Shown here piece by piece: positions 16,221 to 25,400 of a stretch of DNA of 64,000 nt. The position numbers were made by a program, and so were the translations under genes. The DNA lies in contig AP021858.1 in NCBI GenBank assembly GCA_017347465.1, positions 558,001-622,000 on the forward strand, in the 5' to 3' direction. Within the stretch, counting starts at the first letter, position 1. Every line of letters begins with the position of its first letter. Below the pieces are notes generated by a model that searched no databases, was not told the origin of the DNA, and saw nothing but the letters and a program-made list of their open reading frames with translations. Source of the stretch: Candidatus Nitrosymbiomonas proteolyticus. GTDB lineage: Bacteria; Armatimonadota; Fimbriimonadia; Fimbriimonadales; Fimbriimonadaceae.

Positions 16221-18050
16221 ATGTGCGGTATCGCCGGCTACGTCGGACCCAAGAACGCCGTCGAGGTCGTGTTCGAGCAACTCAAGCGCCTCGAGTACCG
16301 GGGTTATGACAGCGCGGGAATCGCGTACCTGAACGGAGGCGACATCTCCGTTCTCAAGAAGGCCGGCAAACTCAGCGAGCTAGGTCGATTGATCGACGAA
16401 CGCACTCCCGTTTCCAGCCTGGCGATCGGGCATTCGAGATGGGCGACGCATGGCGGCCCCACCGATCTCAACGCACATCCCCACTTCGACCGGTACGAGC
16501 AGGTTTCGGTGATCCACAACGGCATTTTCGAGAACTACCTCGAGTTGAAGGAGAGCCTGACGAGCCAAGGCCACGTGTTTCAGTCCGAAACCGATACCGA
16601 GGTCGCGGCGCACGTGGTGGGAGAGGAGTACTCCAAAGGGGTACCCCTGGAAGAGGCCGTCCGGCTCGCCATCCGAAGGCTGCGCGGCGCCTACGCGCTC
16701 GTCGTGGTTTCCAAGCGCGAACCGAACAAGATCGTAGCTGCGAGGAACGCGAGCCCGATCATTCTGGGGCTCGCCGACGGAGAGGGGTTGCTCGCGAGCG
16801 ACATCCCGGCGCTGCTGCCTCACACGCGGCAAATCGCCGTGCTCGAAGATGACCGGATCGCGGTGGTTACCACCGAAGGTCCTCGCATCCTCGACATCGA
16901 CGGCCGGGAGTGCCCCATCGAGCCTCTGACCGTTGACTGGGACGTAGAAGCTGCGGAAAAGGGCGGGCACGAGCACTTCATGCGCAAGGAGATCTTCGAG
17001 CAGCCGGAGGTCATTCGCCAAGCGCTGCTCGGCAGAATCGACGAGCACAACGCCATTCGCTTGGAGCAGGTCTTCAGCGAACACGTTTGGACGGAGATCG
17101 ACCGCGTCAACATCATCGCCTGCGGCACCGCGTTTCATGCAGGGCTGCTTGGAAAGCACATGTTTGAGAAGCTGCTCAGGCTCCCGACGGACGTGTTCTA
17201 TTCGAGCGAGTTTCGGTATGGCGATCCCGTTCTTTCTCCCAAGTCCCTCGCCATTTTCATCAGCCAATCGGGTGAAACTGCGGACTCGCTCGCCGCGCTG
17301 AGGCTCTGCAAGGAGAGGCGAATCCGCACCTTGGGAATCGTCAACGTGGTGGGCTCGAGCATAGCGCGCGAGTGCGACCGCGTAGTCTATACGCAAGCTG
17401 GCCCCGAGGTCAGCGTAGCGAGTACGAAGGCGTATGTCGCACAAGTCTTGGTGCTCTCGCTGCTGGCGCTGTACGTCGCTCAAGTCCGCGAAATGCCGGG
17501 CGTGCGGGTCTCTCAGTGCGTCAACGAACTCCGCAAGCTGCCGGACCGGGCTCGCGCGGTGCTCGAAGACGAAGGGAGCGTAATCCGGGTCGCCGAAAAG
17601 TATCTCGAGTCGCACCTTTACTTCTATCTCGGCCGAGGGGCCGATGCTTTCGTGGCGCTCGAAGGCGCCCTCAAGATGAAAGAAGTCGCCTACGTAGCTA
17701 CTCAAGAATGCCCAGCGGGAGAGATGAAGCACGGTCCCCTCGCCTTGGTTCAAAAGGGCGTGATGGCGGTGTTCGGCGCAACGGACCCAACGATTCACGA
17801 CAAGCTCGTCAGCAACATGAGAGAGGTGCAGGCCCGCGGGGGAACGATCGTGGCCATCACGGTCGATCGCCCAACTCCTGTGCGCCAGACCGCAGATGAA
17901 CTGCTCCTCGTGCCGGATACGGGTTTCGACTTCCTCAACGCCCTGCTGGGGGTGATTCCCCTTCAACTTCTGGCCTACCACGTCGCCCGCCTCAAGGGCT
18001 GCGAAATCGACCAGCCACGGAACCTCGCCAAGTCTGTCACGGTCGAATGA
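16221..18050 (+). CDS. glmS: Glutamine-fructose-6-phosphate aminotransferase (isomerizing)
   Basis: Makes glucosamine 6-phosphate from fructose 6-phosphate and glutamine, the entry to UDP-GlcNAc. The 609-residue protein opens MCGIAGYVG, with Cys2 becoming the N-terminal nucleophile after Met removal. GHSRWATHGGPTDLNAHPH and the NGIFENYLELK loop belong to the glutaminase half. Two SIS domains follow (ACGTAFHAGLLGK; SQSGETADSLAAL), and the terminus LAKSVTVE carries the sugar-site loop. It supplies precursor for the neighbouring UDP-sugar dehydrogenase. Confidence 0.97.
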   Translation: MCGIAGYVGPKNAVEVVFEQLKRLEYRGYDSAGIAYLNGGDISVLKKAGKLSELGRLIDERTPVSSLAIGHSRWATHGGPTDLNAHPHFDRYEQVSVIHNGIFENYLELKESLTSQGHVFQSETDTEVAAHVVGEEYSKGVPLEEAVRLAIRRLRGAYALVVVSKREPNKIVAARNASPIILGLADGEGLLASDIPALLPHTRQIAVLEDDRIAVVTTEGPRILDIDGRECPIEPLTVDWDVEAAEKGGHEHFMRKEIFEQPEVIRQALLGRIDEHNAIRLEQVFSEHVWTEIDRVNIIACGTAFHAGLLGKHMFEKLLRLPTDVFYSSEFRYGDPVLSPKSLAIFISQSGETADSLAALRLCKERRIRTLGIVNVVGSSIARECDRVVYTQAGPEVSVASTKAYVAQVLVLSLLALYVAQVREMPGVRVSQCVNELRKLPDRARAVLEDEGSVIRVAEKYLESHLYFYLGRGADAFVALEGALKMKEVAYVATQECPAGEMKHGPLALVQKGVMAVFGATDPTIHDKLVSNMREVQARGGTIVAITVDRPTPVRQTADELLLVPDTGFDFLNALLGVIPLQLLAYHVARLKGCEIDQPRNLAKSVTVE

Positions 18051-18139
18051 AGTAAAGAGGGAGCGCAGGCCGACCGGCAAAATTGCCGTAACGGGCCGTT
18101 AACCCGGTTCAAAGGACCGTTTCGGTACGCTTCCTGCAA

Positions 18140-18145
18140 TATAAT
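18140..18145 (+). promoter_or_regulatory. Possible -10 box in the glmS-sugar transferase gap
   Basis: TATAAT in a 247-nt intergenic region; a matching -35 is not seen. If used, the sugar transferase mRNA has a leader of about 150 nt. A TTGACA at 18178-18183 has no good -10 downstream. Nothing else is recognisable in the gap. Confidence 0.3.
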
Positions 18146-18297
18146 GAACTGCGAGTCCACAGTTGGTGGGCGCGCTTTTGACAGTGGATTTCCGATCGCC
18201 GGTTCCGGGCTCGAAGGGTCAGGTCCGCGAAGGATGAGACCGACATTTATTAGAGTGTTTGTGGGAAAGCCCGCAGGGGACAAGGTTGAGTAAGGTT

Positions 18298-18957
18298 ATG
18301 CAAGCCAAGGCGCCGGCCGAAGCGCCCAAAGAGCGTCTCGTCCGACCCCGCGTGATTCATTACGTGAAGCGGAAGAGAATTCTTGATATTCTCGGCTCGT
18401 TGCTCCTGATGGTCCTGCTCTCGCCGCTTCTTCTGGCGATCGCCTTGTGGGTGAAGCTGACGAGCAAGGGGCCCGTGATCTATAAGTCCACCCGCGTGGG
18501 CTTAGGCGGACGCCACTTCCAATTCCTCAAGTTTCGCTCGATGTACGTCGATGCCGACCGCAGGCAAGCGGAGCTTTTGGCGCAGAACGAAAAGGACGGC
18601 CCGATCTTCAAAATGAAGAACGACCCTCGGATCACTCCCATCGGGCGCGCCTTGCGAAGATATAGCCTCGACGAACTTCCCCAATTGTGGAACGTCTTTG
18701 TCGGCGAAATGAGCCTCGTCGGGCCGCGTCCCCCGTTGCCCCGCGAGGTCGAACAATACACCGAGGACTGCTTAGAGAGGCTCAGCGTGAAGCCTGGAAT
18801 CACCTGCTACTGGCAGATCATGGGGCGTAGCGACCTCTCGTTCGAGGAATGGATGGAACTCGACAAGCGGTACCTCCGGGAGATGGGAGTCTGGACCGAC
18901 CTCAAGATTCTCTTGCTGACGCCCATCGCCGTTTTCCGGGGCGACGGCGCTTATTGA
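18298..18957 (+). CDS. Initiating polyprenyl-phosphate sugar phosphotransferase
   Basis: A WcaJ/PglC-superfamily phosphoglycosyltransferase that places the first sugar-1-phosphate on the lipid carrier for an exopolysaccharide or glycan. It has one N-terminal hydrophobic re-entrant helix ([20 protein letters not shown]), then [10 protein letters not shown] with the DE/RS motifs, [24 protein letters not shown] and the C-terminal [10 protein letters not shown]. It is 219 residues from ATG 18298; in-frame TTG codons at 18286 (with AGGGGA upstream) or 18259 are alternatives. The long N-domain of WcaJ is absent. Confidence 0.9.
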   Translation: MQAKAPAEAPKERLVRPRVIHYVKRKRILDILGSLLLMVLLSPLLLAIALWVKLTSKGPVIYKSTRVGLGGRHFQFLKFRSMYVDADRRQAELLAQNEKDGPIFKMKNDPRITPIGRALRRYSLDELPQLWNVFVGEMSLVGPRPPLPREVEQYTEDCLERLSVKPGITCYWQIMGRSDLSFEEWMELDKRYLREMGVWTDLKILLLTPIAVFRGDGAY

Positions 18958-19017
18958 GGGGCCCGATGGCCCTTGAGCTTCCACGGCTCCTTTAGGGGAA
19001 GGTATCCTCTTGGTTCG

Positions 19018-19100
19018 TGTCGGGGCGTGGCGCGGTTTGGTAGCGCGTCCCGATGGATCGGGAAGGTCGCAGTTTGTGTCGTTCTTGGTCGCAAAGAAAG
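19018..19100 (+). repeat. Truncated tRNA-Pro-like 5' half, copy 1
   Basis: The first about 54 nt copy the acceptor 5' strand, D-arm and anticodon arm of the nearby tRNA-Pro. The anticodon stem is changed to TCCCG/CGGGA with a 6-nt loop, and the T-arm and 3' acceptor strand are missing, replaced by unrelated sequence ending GGTCGCAAAG. It cannot form a tRNA. Confidence 0.8.
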
Positions 19101-19182
19101 TGTCGGGGCGTGGCGCGGTTTGGTAGCGCGTCCCGATGGATCGGGAAGGTCGCCGGTGGGGTGTTTCCGGTCGCAAAGCAGA
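19101..19182 (+). repeat. Truncated tRNA-Pro-like 5' half, copy 2
   Basis: Identical to copy 1 over the first 54 nt, then different except for a shared GGTCGCAAAG near the end. Period 82-83 nt; together with the true tRNA the three units form a tandem array. The perfect identity of the two truncated units suggests recent duplication or selection. Confidence 0.8.
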
Positions 19183-19185
19183 TGT

Positions 19186-19262
19186 CGGGGCGTGGCGCAG
19201 TTTGGTAGCGCGCTTCCATGGGGTGGAAGAGGTCGCACGTTCGAATCGTGTCGCCCCGACCA
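19186..19262 (+). tRNA. tRNA-Pro (anticodon GGG), CCA encoded
   Basis: Acceptor CGGGGCG pairs with CGCCCCG, discriminator A, encoded CCA. The D-arm GGCGCAGTTTGGTAGCGC, anticodon arm CTTCC-ATGGGGT-GGAAG (anticodon GGG) and T-arm with GTTCGAAT are all intact. C1-G72 and the GGG anticodon identify proline. The 3' half is duplicated 3 kb downstream, marking it as an integration site. Confidence 0.92.
19220..19262 (+). repeat. Left attachment-like direct repeat (tRNA-Pro 3' half)
   Basis: These 43 nt, from the anticodon loop to the end of CCA, recur exactly at 22227-22269 in the same orientation; with one mismatch the match extends to 48 nt. The 3' half of a tRNA gene is the usual target of tyrosine-recombinase elements. 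Confidence 0.8.
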
Positions 19263-19268
19263 GGACAC

Positions 19269-20009
19269 TCAGGCCATGACCGAAAGCCTGGACTCTTCCG
19301 ATCGGACGCTTGGGTACTCATCCCAAGTGCGCCCATCTAGAACCCGGCCGCTGCGGCTCTTGACGACTCCGCCCCATTGTTTGAAGAAGAAAGCGACACC
19401 CGCAGATTGGCATTGGTCGCGCAAGTCCCGTACCCATTCGGGCTTCATCGGTCTCGCGCCGGGGCCGGACTCCCCGCCGACGATCACCCAATCGATTCCG
19501 CTTAGGTCGAGGTTCGGCAAGGGGCCGATTAGGGGTTCGAGCGATAGGAACTTCACTTTGGCGTTCGTCCCTCGAAGGTGGTCGATTCTGTCCCTCACTT
19601 TCTCGTTCTCGACGCTAACTCCCATCCAGATATGATCTGCCCAAGGAAGGTCTTCGTTGAGTTCCGCAAGTCTGTTCGCTCGCTTGGTCAAGATTTGGAA
19701 TTGGTGCCAGTCCGCCTTGCACATCACCTGGAAGACCCGCAGGATGAAGTCCAAGGGCACGTTCTTGTGGAAGAGATCTGACATCGAGTTTACGAAGATT
19801 CGTTGCGGCTTCGACCACTTGAGGGGCAGGTCGAGCATGTGATCGTGGAGCGTCAACGTGAACCCCTTTGCGTAGTTCGGCTGACCCATTGCTTTGAGCC
19901 GCTTTGCCATCCGTTCGGCGTAGCAGTGTTTGCATCCTTGGCTGATCTTTGTGCAGCCGGTCGTCGGGTTCCATGTGGAGTCGGTCCATTCGATGCAGGA
20001 CTCAGCCAT
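19269..20009 (-). CDS. DUF5131 / phage Gp37-Gp68-like three-Cys protein
   Basis: A 246-residue protein beginning with [16 protein letters not shown], the signature of DUF5131 (Gp37/Gp68) proteins found in phages and islands. C19, C26 and C29 form a C-X6-C-X2-C motif followed by YAER, resembling a radical-SAM cluster loop with unusual spacing. [17 protein letters not shown]-type and [11 protein letters not shown] motifs later fit the same family (TIM-barrel-like). Biochemical role unknown. Its start overlaps the TcmP-like stop by 8 nt; third gene of the island operon. Confidence 0.88.
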   Translation of the reverse strand: MAESCIEWTDSTWNPTTGCTKISQGCKHCYAERMAKRLKAMGQPNYAKGFTLTLHDHMLDLPLKWSKPQRIFVNSMSDLFHKNVPLDFILRVFQVMCKADWHQFQILTKRANRLAELNEDLPWADHIWMGVSVENEKVRDRIDHLRGTNAKVKFLSLEPLIGPLPNLDLSGIDWVIVGGESGPGARPMKPEWVRDLRDQCQSAGVAFFFKQWGGVVKSRSGRVLDGRTWDEYPSVRSEESRLSVMA

Positions 20010-21126
20010 TCTTGAGACTCCTTGGGAAGGTCACGATCACCTTGTCGGGCGGGCACTGACCGCGCTTCTTATGGGCGTCGGTGCGATTCGTGGTAACGAT
20101 CCCCTGATCGTCAAGCTGGATCACCACATCCTTGTAGTTCTTCTCAATGAACGGGCGCCCGACATGGTGCTTCTCGCATATCCCCTTGACCGACAGGGCT
20201 TGGCCTTGGAACTGATCGAGAAGCATGCCCTTTAGATCGTCCAGGGGCCTTGCATATTCAAAGAGGACCGGGAACCGAGTGTCAGCAGGGTTGTACGTGA
20301 AGCTCGGGACGCCCTGGGGTTGTGACGTGCTTTCACGAGCCATAACTTCCTTCATGATGGAGTAGCCACGGCTGTTCTTGGTAACGAAGATCAGATGATG
20401 GCTTGTCCGCTGACCAGACTCGTTCTTGAACGCGAAGGGAAGGACGAACCGCTTCCCATCAGGGTTCAATGCCTTGCAAAGCGATTCGACGATGTCAAGT
20501 TCACGGTCACGCGGTGTTGTGTAGCTACTTAGCCGCTGCCGTAGATTGTCGGCGACTTCCTTTCCAAACAGCGAGTCCATGTGCTGAATGACAAACTCGT
20601 TCGTCAGGCCCATGTTGATACGCGTGTAGTTGAAGAAGAACACGCATTCGCATCCCCAGTCCTTGACGACCGCGTTTACGAGTCCAAGTGATAGGCCCTT
20701 GTAGCCCCACGGGTCAACGAAGAAAAGAGTAGGGACAAGCTTCATCGCTTCGAATTGCTTGACCATCTCGGTCCCGACTTCGTTGTTTCGAACGTCGGGC
20801 TTGTACTTCAGCTTGTCAATGCCGGGAAGTGCTTGAATCGATTGCTGAAGGTCGGTTGTGTTTTGCGTGTTCGCATCGTTGAAGAGGCTGACCAGCTTCT
20901 GGCATAGAACGGGATCTGCGATAACCTTTTCAAGAACGAGAAGTGGGGTGGAAGTTGTCCCATCTTTGTATCTCCCAGGACCGGCGAACAAGTCTAGGTA
21001 GGCTATGCGGTCCACATGGGGCTGCCGGGTGATTAGCTTCGCCCAAGCATCGAAGTACTTCGAAACGATCGCGGCTTTCGCGCGGGATTGTTCAGTCGAT
21101 TCGTCGAAGAATGGCTTACTTCTCAC
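20002..21126 (-). CDS. Three-Cys-motif partner protein (TcmP-like)
   Basis: A 374-residue cytoplasmic protein. [11 protein letters not shown] (43-53) matches the SAM-binding motif I of Rossmann methyltransferases and [11 protein letters not shown] (134-144) the position of motif IV. A C-terminal winged-helix-like segment (about 315-350) follows. This is the TcmP family, named because it sits beside three-Cys DUF5131 proteins, as it does here. A nucleic-acid methyltransferase role is inferred from the motifs and unproven. It overlaps the DUF1848 gene by 4 nt (ATGA). Confidence 0.85.
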   Translation of the reverse strand: MRSKPFFDESTEQSRAKAAIVSKYFDAWAKLITRQPHVDRIAYLDLFAGPGRYKDGTTSTPLLVLEKVIADPVLCQKLVSLFNDANTQNTTDLQQSIQALPGIDKLKYKPDVRNNEVGTEMVKQFEAMKLVPTLFFVDPWGYKGLSLGLVNAVVKDWGCECVFFFNYTRINMGLTNEFVIQHMDSLFGKEVADNLRQRLSSYTTPRDRELDIVESLCKALNPDGKRFVLPFAFKNESGQRTSHHLIFVTKNSRGYSIMKEVMARESTSQPQGVPSFTYNPADTRFPVLFEYARPLDDLKGMLLDQFQGQALSVKGICEKHHVGRPFIEKNYKDVVIQLDDQGIVTTNRTDAHKKRGQCPPDKVIVTFPRSLKNG

Positions 21127-22082
21127 GCCGTGAATCCTCTTGTCTGTGGCTCAGACCCGCGGTCGAATAGGTGCATTTGGCCGTTCACCGTCACAGGGTC
21201 TGACGGGCCCAGACATAGAATGGATTCGGAGGTGTCTGAGTGCTCCTTCAAATTCCTCACCGCAGTCTCCCGATCCCGGTTGGCATAGCAGTACGCACAT
21301 CCTTGCGGGCAGGTGTCGTACTCCCCGATGTCGATGCTTTGGATGCAGTTGCAGCCGGTCCGGGTGGGCGCCGAACGGGAGCTGAAGCTGGACGCTCCCA
21401 CGTCGCGCAGGCGAACCGGATCGATGCAGCGCCCCTCGGGCAGGCCGCCCGCCACTTCGGGCTGCGAGCAGACTCTGAGCAGCATGCCGCGCTCTGCCCC
21501 CAAGCCTGACAGCCGGCGGACCAAGTCACGCTTCTCCTCCAGAGCCGGGTCGCGCCAGCGGACGCCCGTCTTTGCGCTCAGTCGATCCAGATTGGATCGC
21601 ACCTTGCGGTAGGGCTCGACGAAGGATGTCGCCACTTCGTCGGAAATCCCAGCGAAGACGTCGGCGAGTCGGGCGAAGTTCTCCGCGTGCCATGCCGGAG
21701 TCATTGCTTCCGTGATAACGATCGGGTCGTAGCGCCAGGCCACCGTCCTCGGCCCGAAATCGGAAACCAAGCGACGGCAGCAATCGACAACCGACTCCCA
21801 CGAAGCCACCGAACGCTCCATCGGCTGGCCGTAGCCCGTGACCGTAAGGTGCATGTAGAAAGGGAACCCCCGGCGTGCAACCTCGGCGAGCGCCGGCAGG
21901 AACGGCTTCGGGTTCTTGGTCCAGAAAACGAAGGCATCCACGTCTTCACGCGCGAGCGACACGCGCTTGGGCCGCCGCGAATAGGAGTTCCGCATCACGC
22001 AATAGCCCTCTTCGAGCCGATGCAACAGCCAGTCGCCGTAGAAGGCGGGTATATCGGTCTTGCGACTTGCGGAGATGACCAC
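21123..22082 (-). CDS. DUF1848 Fe-S cluster-type protein
   Basis: A 319-residue protein with the DUF1848 opening VISASRKTDIPAFY, then VFWTKNPKPFL and MHLTVTGYGQPME. Near the C-terminus C244, C246, C258, C262 and C265 form C-X-C and C-X3-C-X2-C (CPQGCAYCYAN), which looks like a radical-SAM-style cluster placed at the wrong end of the protein. Function unknown. GTG at 22082 is the start because the family begins at this residue. First gene of the three-gene island operon. Confidence 0.87.
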   Translation of the reverse strand: MVISASRKTDIPAFYGDWLLHRLEEGYCVMRNSYSRRPKRVSLAREDVDAFVFWTKNPKPFLPALAEVARRGFPFYMHLTVTGYGQPMERSVASWESVVDCCRRLVSDFGPRTVAWRYDPIVITEAMTPAWHAENFARLADVFAGISDEVATSFVEPYRKVRSNLDRLSAKTGVRWRDPALEEKRDLVRRLSGLGAERGMLLRVCSQPEVAGGLPEGRCIDPVRLRDVGASSFSSRSAPTRTGCNCIQSIDIGEYDTCPQGCAYCYANRDRETAVRNLKEHSDTSESILCLGPSDPVTVNGQMHLFDRGSEPQTRGFTA

Positions 22083-22091
22083 GGCTTCTTC

Positions 22092-22123
22092 AGTATAGCA
22101 GACATACGCCTACATGTTGTCAA
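22092..22123 (-). promoter_or_regulatory. Probable promoter of the island operon
   Basis: On the minus strand TTGACA (22123-22118) is followed by TATACT (22097-22092), 9 nt before the GTG of the DUF1848 gene. The spacer is 20 nt, longer than optimal, which often means activator dependence or twist-sensitive control. Confidence 0.45.
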
Positions 22124-22140
22124 TGGAAGGTTGCTCAAAT

Positions 22141-22180
22141 GTCTCTCAATTGAAGGAGACTAACTGAGACGTTCCGAGAC
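22141..22180. promoter_or_regulatory. Phased GAGAC repeats upstream of the island promoter
   Basis: GAGAC occurs at 22156, 22166 and 22176, exactly 10 bp apart, so all face one side of the helix. An inverted copy GTCTC at 22141 and the palindrome TCAATTGA at 22146-22153 sit next to them. They lie 18-57 bp upstream of the -35 box, the usual place for an activator. Confidence 0.45.
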
Positions 22181-22226
22181 CTCTGTAGATTCATTTCCCG
22201 TGCGCTGAACCTGCCTTTCTCTCCAC

Positions 22227-22269
22227 GGGGTGGAAGAGGTCGCACGTTCGAATCGTGTCGCCCCGACCA
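22227..22269 (+). repeat. Right attachment-like direct repeat (displaced tRNA-Pro 3' half)
   Basis: Exact 43-nt copy of the 3' half of tRNA-Pro(GGG) including CCA, with no 5' half before it. It marks the far end of the island. Confidence 0.8.
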
Positions 22270-22375
22270 AATAAACTTACACTTACCCGCGTTCTTTCCA
22301 CTACGGCCTCTCGCAATTCGCTCGCCAGAATTGAGAGACGATGTCGGAAACACCTTGACTTTGAACTCAAGACCT

Positions 22376-22410
22376 CTTCTATGGCATGGAGGTGGTCGCA
22401 TAGAATCGCC
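22376..22410 (+). repeat. Older, decayed tRNA-Pro 3'-half copy
   Basis: CTTCTATGGCATGGAGG then TGGTCGCA and GAATCG follow the tRNA-Pro anticodon arm and T-arm with several substitutions and a small deletion. This suggests an earlier integration at the same tRNA. Between the two copies (22270-22375) nothing else is recognisable. Confidence 0.45.
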
Positions 22411-22496
22411 TAGTCTTGCTGGGGGCCACAGCCCGCGTCAATTCCTCCTCTTCCAGAACCTACCGTGCCATAATCGCGTCTAGCTTGGCGCGATTC

Positions 22497-25400
22497 ATGA
22501 AAGCGACGGAAGGTCCAGCCCCAACGGCGGGGGCAGCCGAGTGGAAGATCAAGCTGCTGGGTCGGCTAGAAGTTGCCGCCGATGGCGAGATGGCGAGGTT
22601 TTCGTCGCGAACGGCCCTTTCGCTTCTGGTTTACTTGTCGCTCCACAAGGACCGGGAGCACGCCAACGACTCGCTGTACGAGCTCTTTTGGCCCGATAGT
22701 GATGGGGATAGACAGGCCCAGAATTTACGTCGGGCGATTTCTGATATTCGCAAAGTCCTCGAACAGGGCTTGCCTTTGGGCTCTGTGATCGTGACACGCA
22801 AGGGCCACGTTTCTGTGAACCCGAATAGAATCGAGACCGACGTCCAGCGGTTCCTCGAACTCACAGGGCCGTGTGCGGACGCAGAACGGCAAGATAGGCT
22901 CACAGAAGCACTCGCTCTTTACTCCGGCACCTTGTTGCCATCGCTGGCGCATGGCTGGGTGACCGGACCGAGGATGCAGTTGGAAGAGCGCTACGGGCAG
23001 GCCGTTGTGGCACTTTGTGAGATGTTGATCGAGCAGGGCCGCCTTGAGGAAGCCATCGCGATCGGCCGCGCCGCGGTGGTAGCGGCTCCGAACCGGGAGG
23101 ACGTACACGTAGCCTTGATTCATGCCTATAGGCGTGCGGGAATGGGCGTTGAGGCGCTACGACAATTCGAGGAACTTGAACGAATTCTCGACGAAACGTG
23201 GGGCGAATCGCCTTCCTTGAAGGCACGAGAGGCGCTTGAAGCCGCGTTTGAGGACAGCCGCGCAGGAAGGCACAATCTCCCGGAGCAACTCACGAGCTTC
23301 ATAGGCAGGGAAAGGGAGATCGAGGACGTTTCTCGACTCATTGCCGGGACAAGGCTTCTTACCTTGACGGGGAGCGGAGGTTGTGGCAAGACTAGGCTCT
23401 CTCTGCAGGTGGCGAGAAGTCTGGTGGACGAGTACCGGGACGGCGTTTGGCTCGCAGAGTTCGCGCCGTTGGCTGATTCTGGGCTCGTCGCCCAGACAGT
23501 GGCCACCGCGCTCGGCGTCCCAGAGCGCTCAGGGATTACCGTCTGCCAGGCACTGATCGAGCACCTGTCGGCGAAACGGCTTGTGATCGTCCTCGACAAT
23601 TGCGAACACCTGCTCTTAGCCTGCGCAGAGCTGTCGGACGCGATTCTGCGCTCCTGCCCGCAGGTGTTCATCCTAGCGAACAGTCGAGAATGCTTGGGAA
23701 TCGCCGGCGAGACGACCTATCGCGTGCCCTCTCTTTCCCTTCCCGATCCAAAGCAGCCCCTTGTTAGGGAAGGCTTGATGGAGTTCGAATCCGTGCGGCT
23801 TTTTGTCGATCGCGCCACCCAAGTGCAGAGTTCATTTGCCGTAACCGACCAGAACGCCGCGCCGCTCGCCTCCCTATGCTATCGCCTGGATGGGATTCCG
23901 CTGGCTATCGAGCTTGCCGCAGCGAGGATCCGAACCTTGTCCGTCGAGGAGCTGAATGAGAGGCTCGACGACCGCTTTCGACTCCTCACGGGCGGCTCGC
24001 GAACGGCACTGCCACGTCAGCAAACGCTGCGGTCCCTTATCGACTGGAGTTACGACCTTCTAAGCGAAATGGAAAAGGCGCTGTTTTGCAGGCTGGCCGT
24101 GTTCGCCGGAGGATGGACGCTCGAGTCGGCAGAGCAGGTGTGCTCGGGCGAGCCGATCGAGATTGAAGAAGTGCTGAGCTTGATCACGTCCCTTTGCGAC
24201 AAGAGCCTGGTCGTATCGAGCGAAGGGGGGGCGACGACTCGATATTGGATGCTGGAAACGATCCGCCAATATGCGCGTGATCGGCTATTCGAGAGTGGAG
24301 AGGGCAGCCATTGGCGCGACCGACACTTGGCGCACTTCTTGGAGTTGGCTGAAGAAGCAGAGAAACACATGTCAGGCCCCAATCAGCTGCTTTGGCTCGA
24401 TTGCCTCGACGCCGAACACGATAACCTCCGGTCGGTGCTCGAGTGGTCCTCACATGATGAATCGGAGCAAAAACCGTGTCTGCGCATTGCGGTGGCGCTG
24501 GGGAGGTTCTGGCTGGTTCGAGGCCACTTTTCAGAAGGTCGCGGATGGCTGTCAGAACTTCTTGCTGCTGACGAGAGCAAGCCTGCAGATTCCGTCCGAG
24601 CTACAGCTCTGAATGTGCTGGGCTCGCTCGCCTGGCAACAGGGCGACTATAAGACTTCTCAAAGTCACTATGAAATGGGCCTAGCCGTCTGGCGGGAATT
24701 GTGCGAGCCAAGCGGAGTCGCCCAGTCGCTGAAGCTCTTGGGAGATGTGGAAGCTCAGCGTGGCGACTTTGCAGCAGCCCAGAGACTCTATGTAGAGGGC
24801 TTGACAATCTTTCAGGATCTTGGCGATGACAGAGGCGTTGCCGGGTCGCTGACGAATCTCGGTACTTTGGCCTATCGCGTGGGCGACTTCGAAGCTGCGC
24901 GGAGGCTGCTCGAATCAGCCCTGTCTGTCCAAAGAGAACGAGGCGACCACTGGGCGATCACCCACTCCTTAACAAACCTGGGAACCATCGCATTCGAAAA
25001 AGGCGAGCTTGATGCGGCGCGCACATTTTACGAAGAGAGCCTCAGAATTCGTCGAGATATTGGCAACCGACAGGGCATTGCCACGTCTCTTAACGGACTG
25101 GGATGCGTTGCTTTAGAACAAGGTGACTCTCTCCAAGCGAGCGCCCTCTTTGAAGAGAGCCTAGCAATGAGGCGCAAGTTAGGTGATAGGGCAGGCGTTG
25201 CTCAGTCGATCAGCAATCTTGGGAATGTTGCGTCCTTTGAGCGTGATTATTCTGCCGCTCGAGTTCACTATGAGGAGGGATTAGCCATTTGGAGAGAGAT
25301 TGGCGATCTTCGTGGCATCGCATACTCCCTCTTGAACCTCGGCGTTCTGGTCAGCATGCAATGCGAATTCGCATCTGCAAGAGACTTACTTGAAGAGAGC

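Larger units (their letters stand above)
19263..22226. mobile_element. Small integrase-less genomic island in tRNA-Pro
   Basis: The DNA between the two 43-nt tRNA-Pro repeats. It carries just three overlapping minus-strand genes (DUF1848, TcmP-like, DUF5131-like) plus a regulatory region. No recombinase is inside, so it was mobilised in trans or has lost its integrase. Boundaries follow the repeats. Confidence 0.7.

Noticed and set aside
16380-18080. 566-codon open frame antisense to glmS
   Set aside because: Shadow frame caused by high GC; no recognisable domain, while glmS is intact.
18178-18206. TTGACA-based promoter before the sugar transferase
   Set aside because: No -10-like hexamer 16-19 nt downstream.
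19018-19182. Two extra tRNA genes
   Set aside because: Both lack T-arm and 3' acceptor strand and have a 6-nt anticodon loop.
19018-19262. CRISPR array
   Set aside because: Three units of about 83 nt are tRNA-derived; repeat length, spacer similarity and absence of cas genes do not fit. No CRISPR was seen anywhere.
18951-19336. Overlapping minus-strand frames reading [12 protein letters not shown]
   Set aside because: This is the familiar translation of a tRNA gene and its repeats, not protein-coding.
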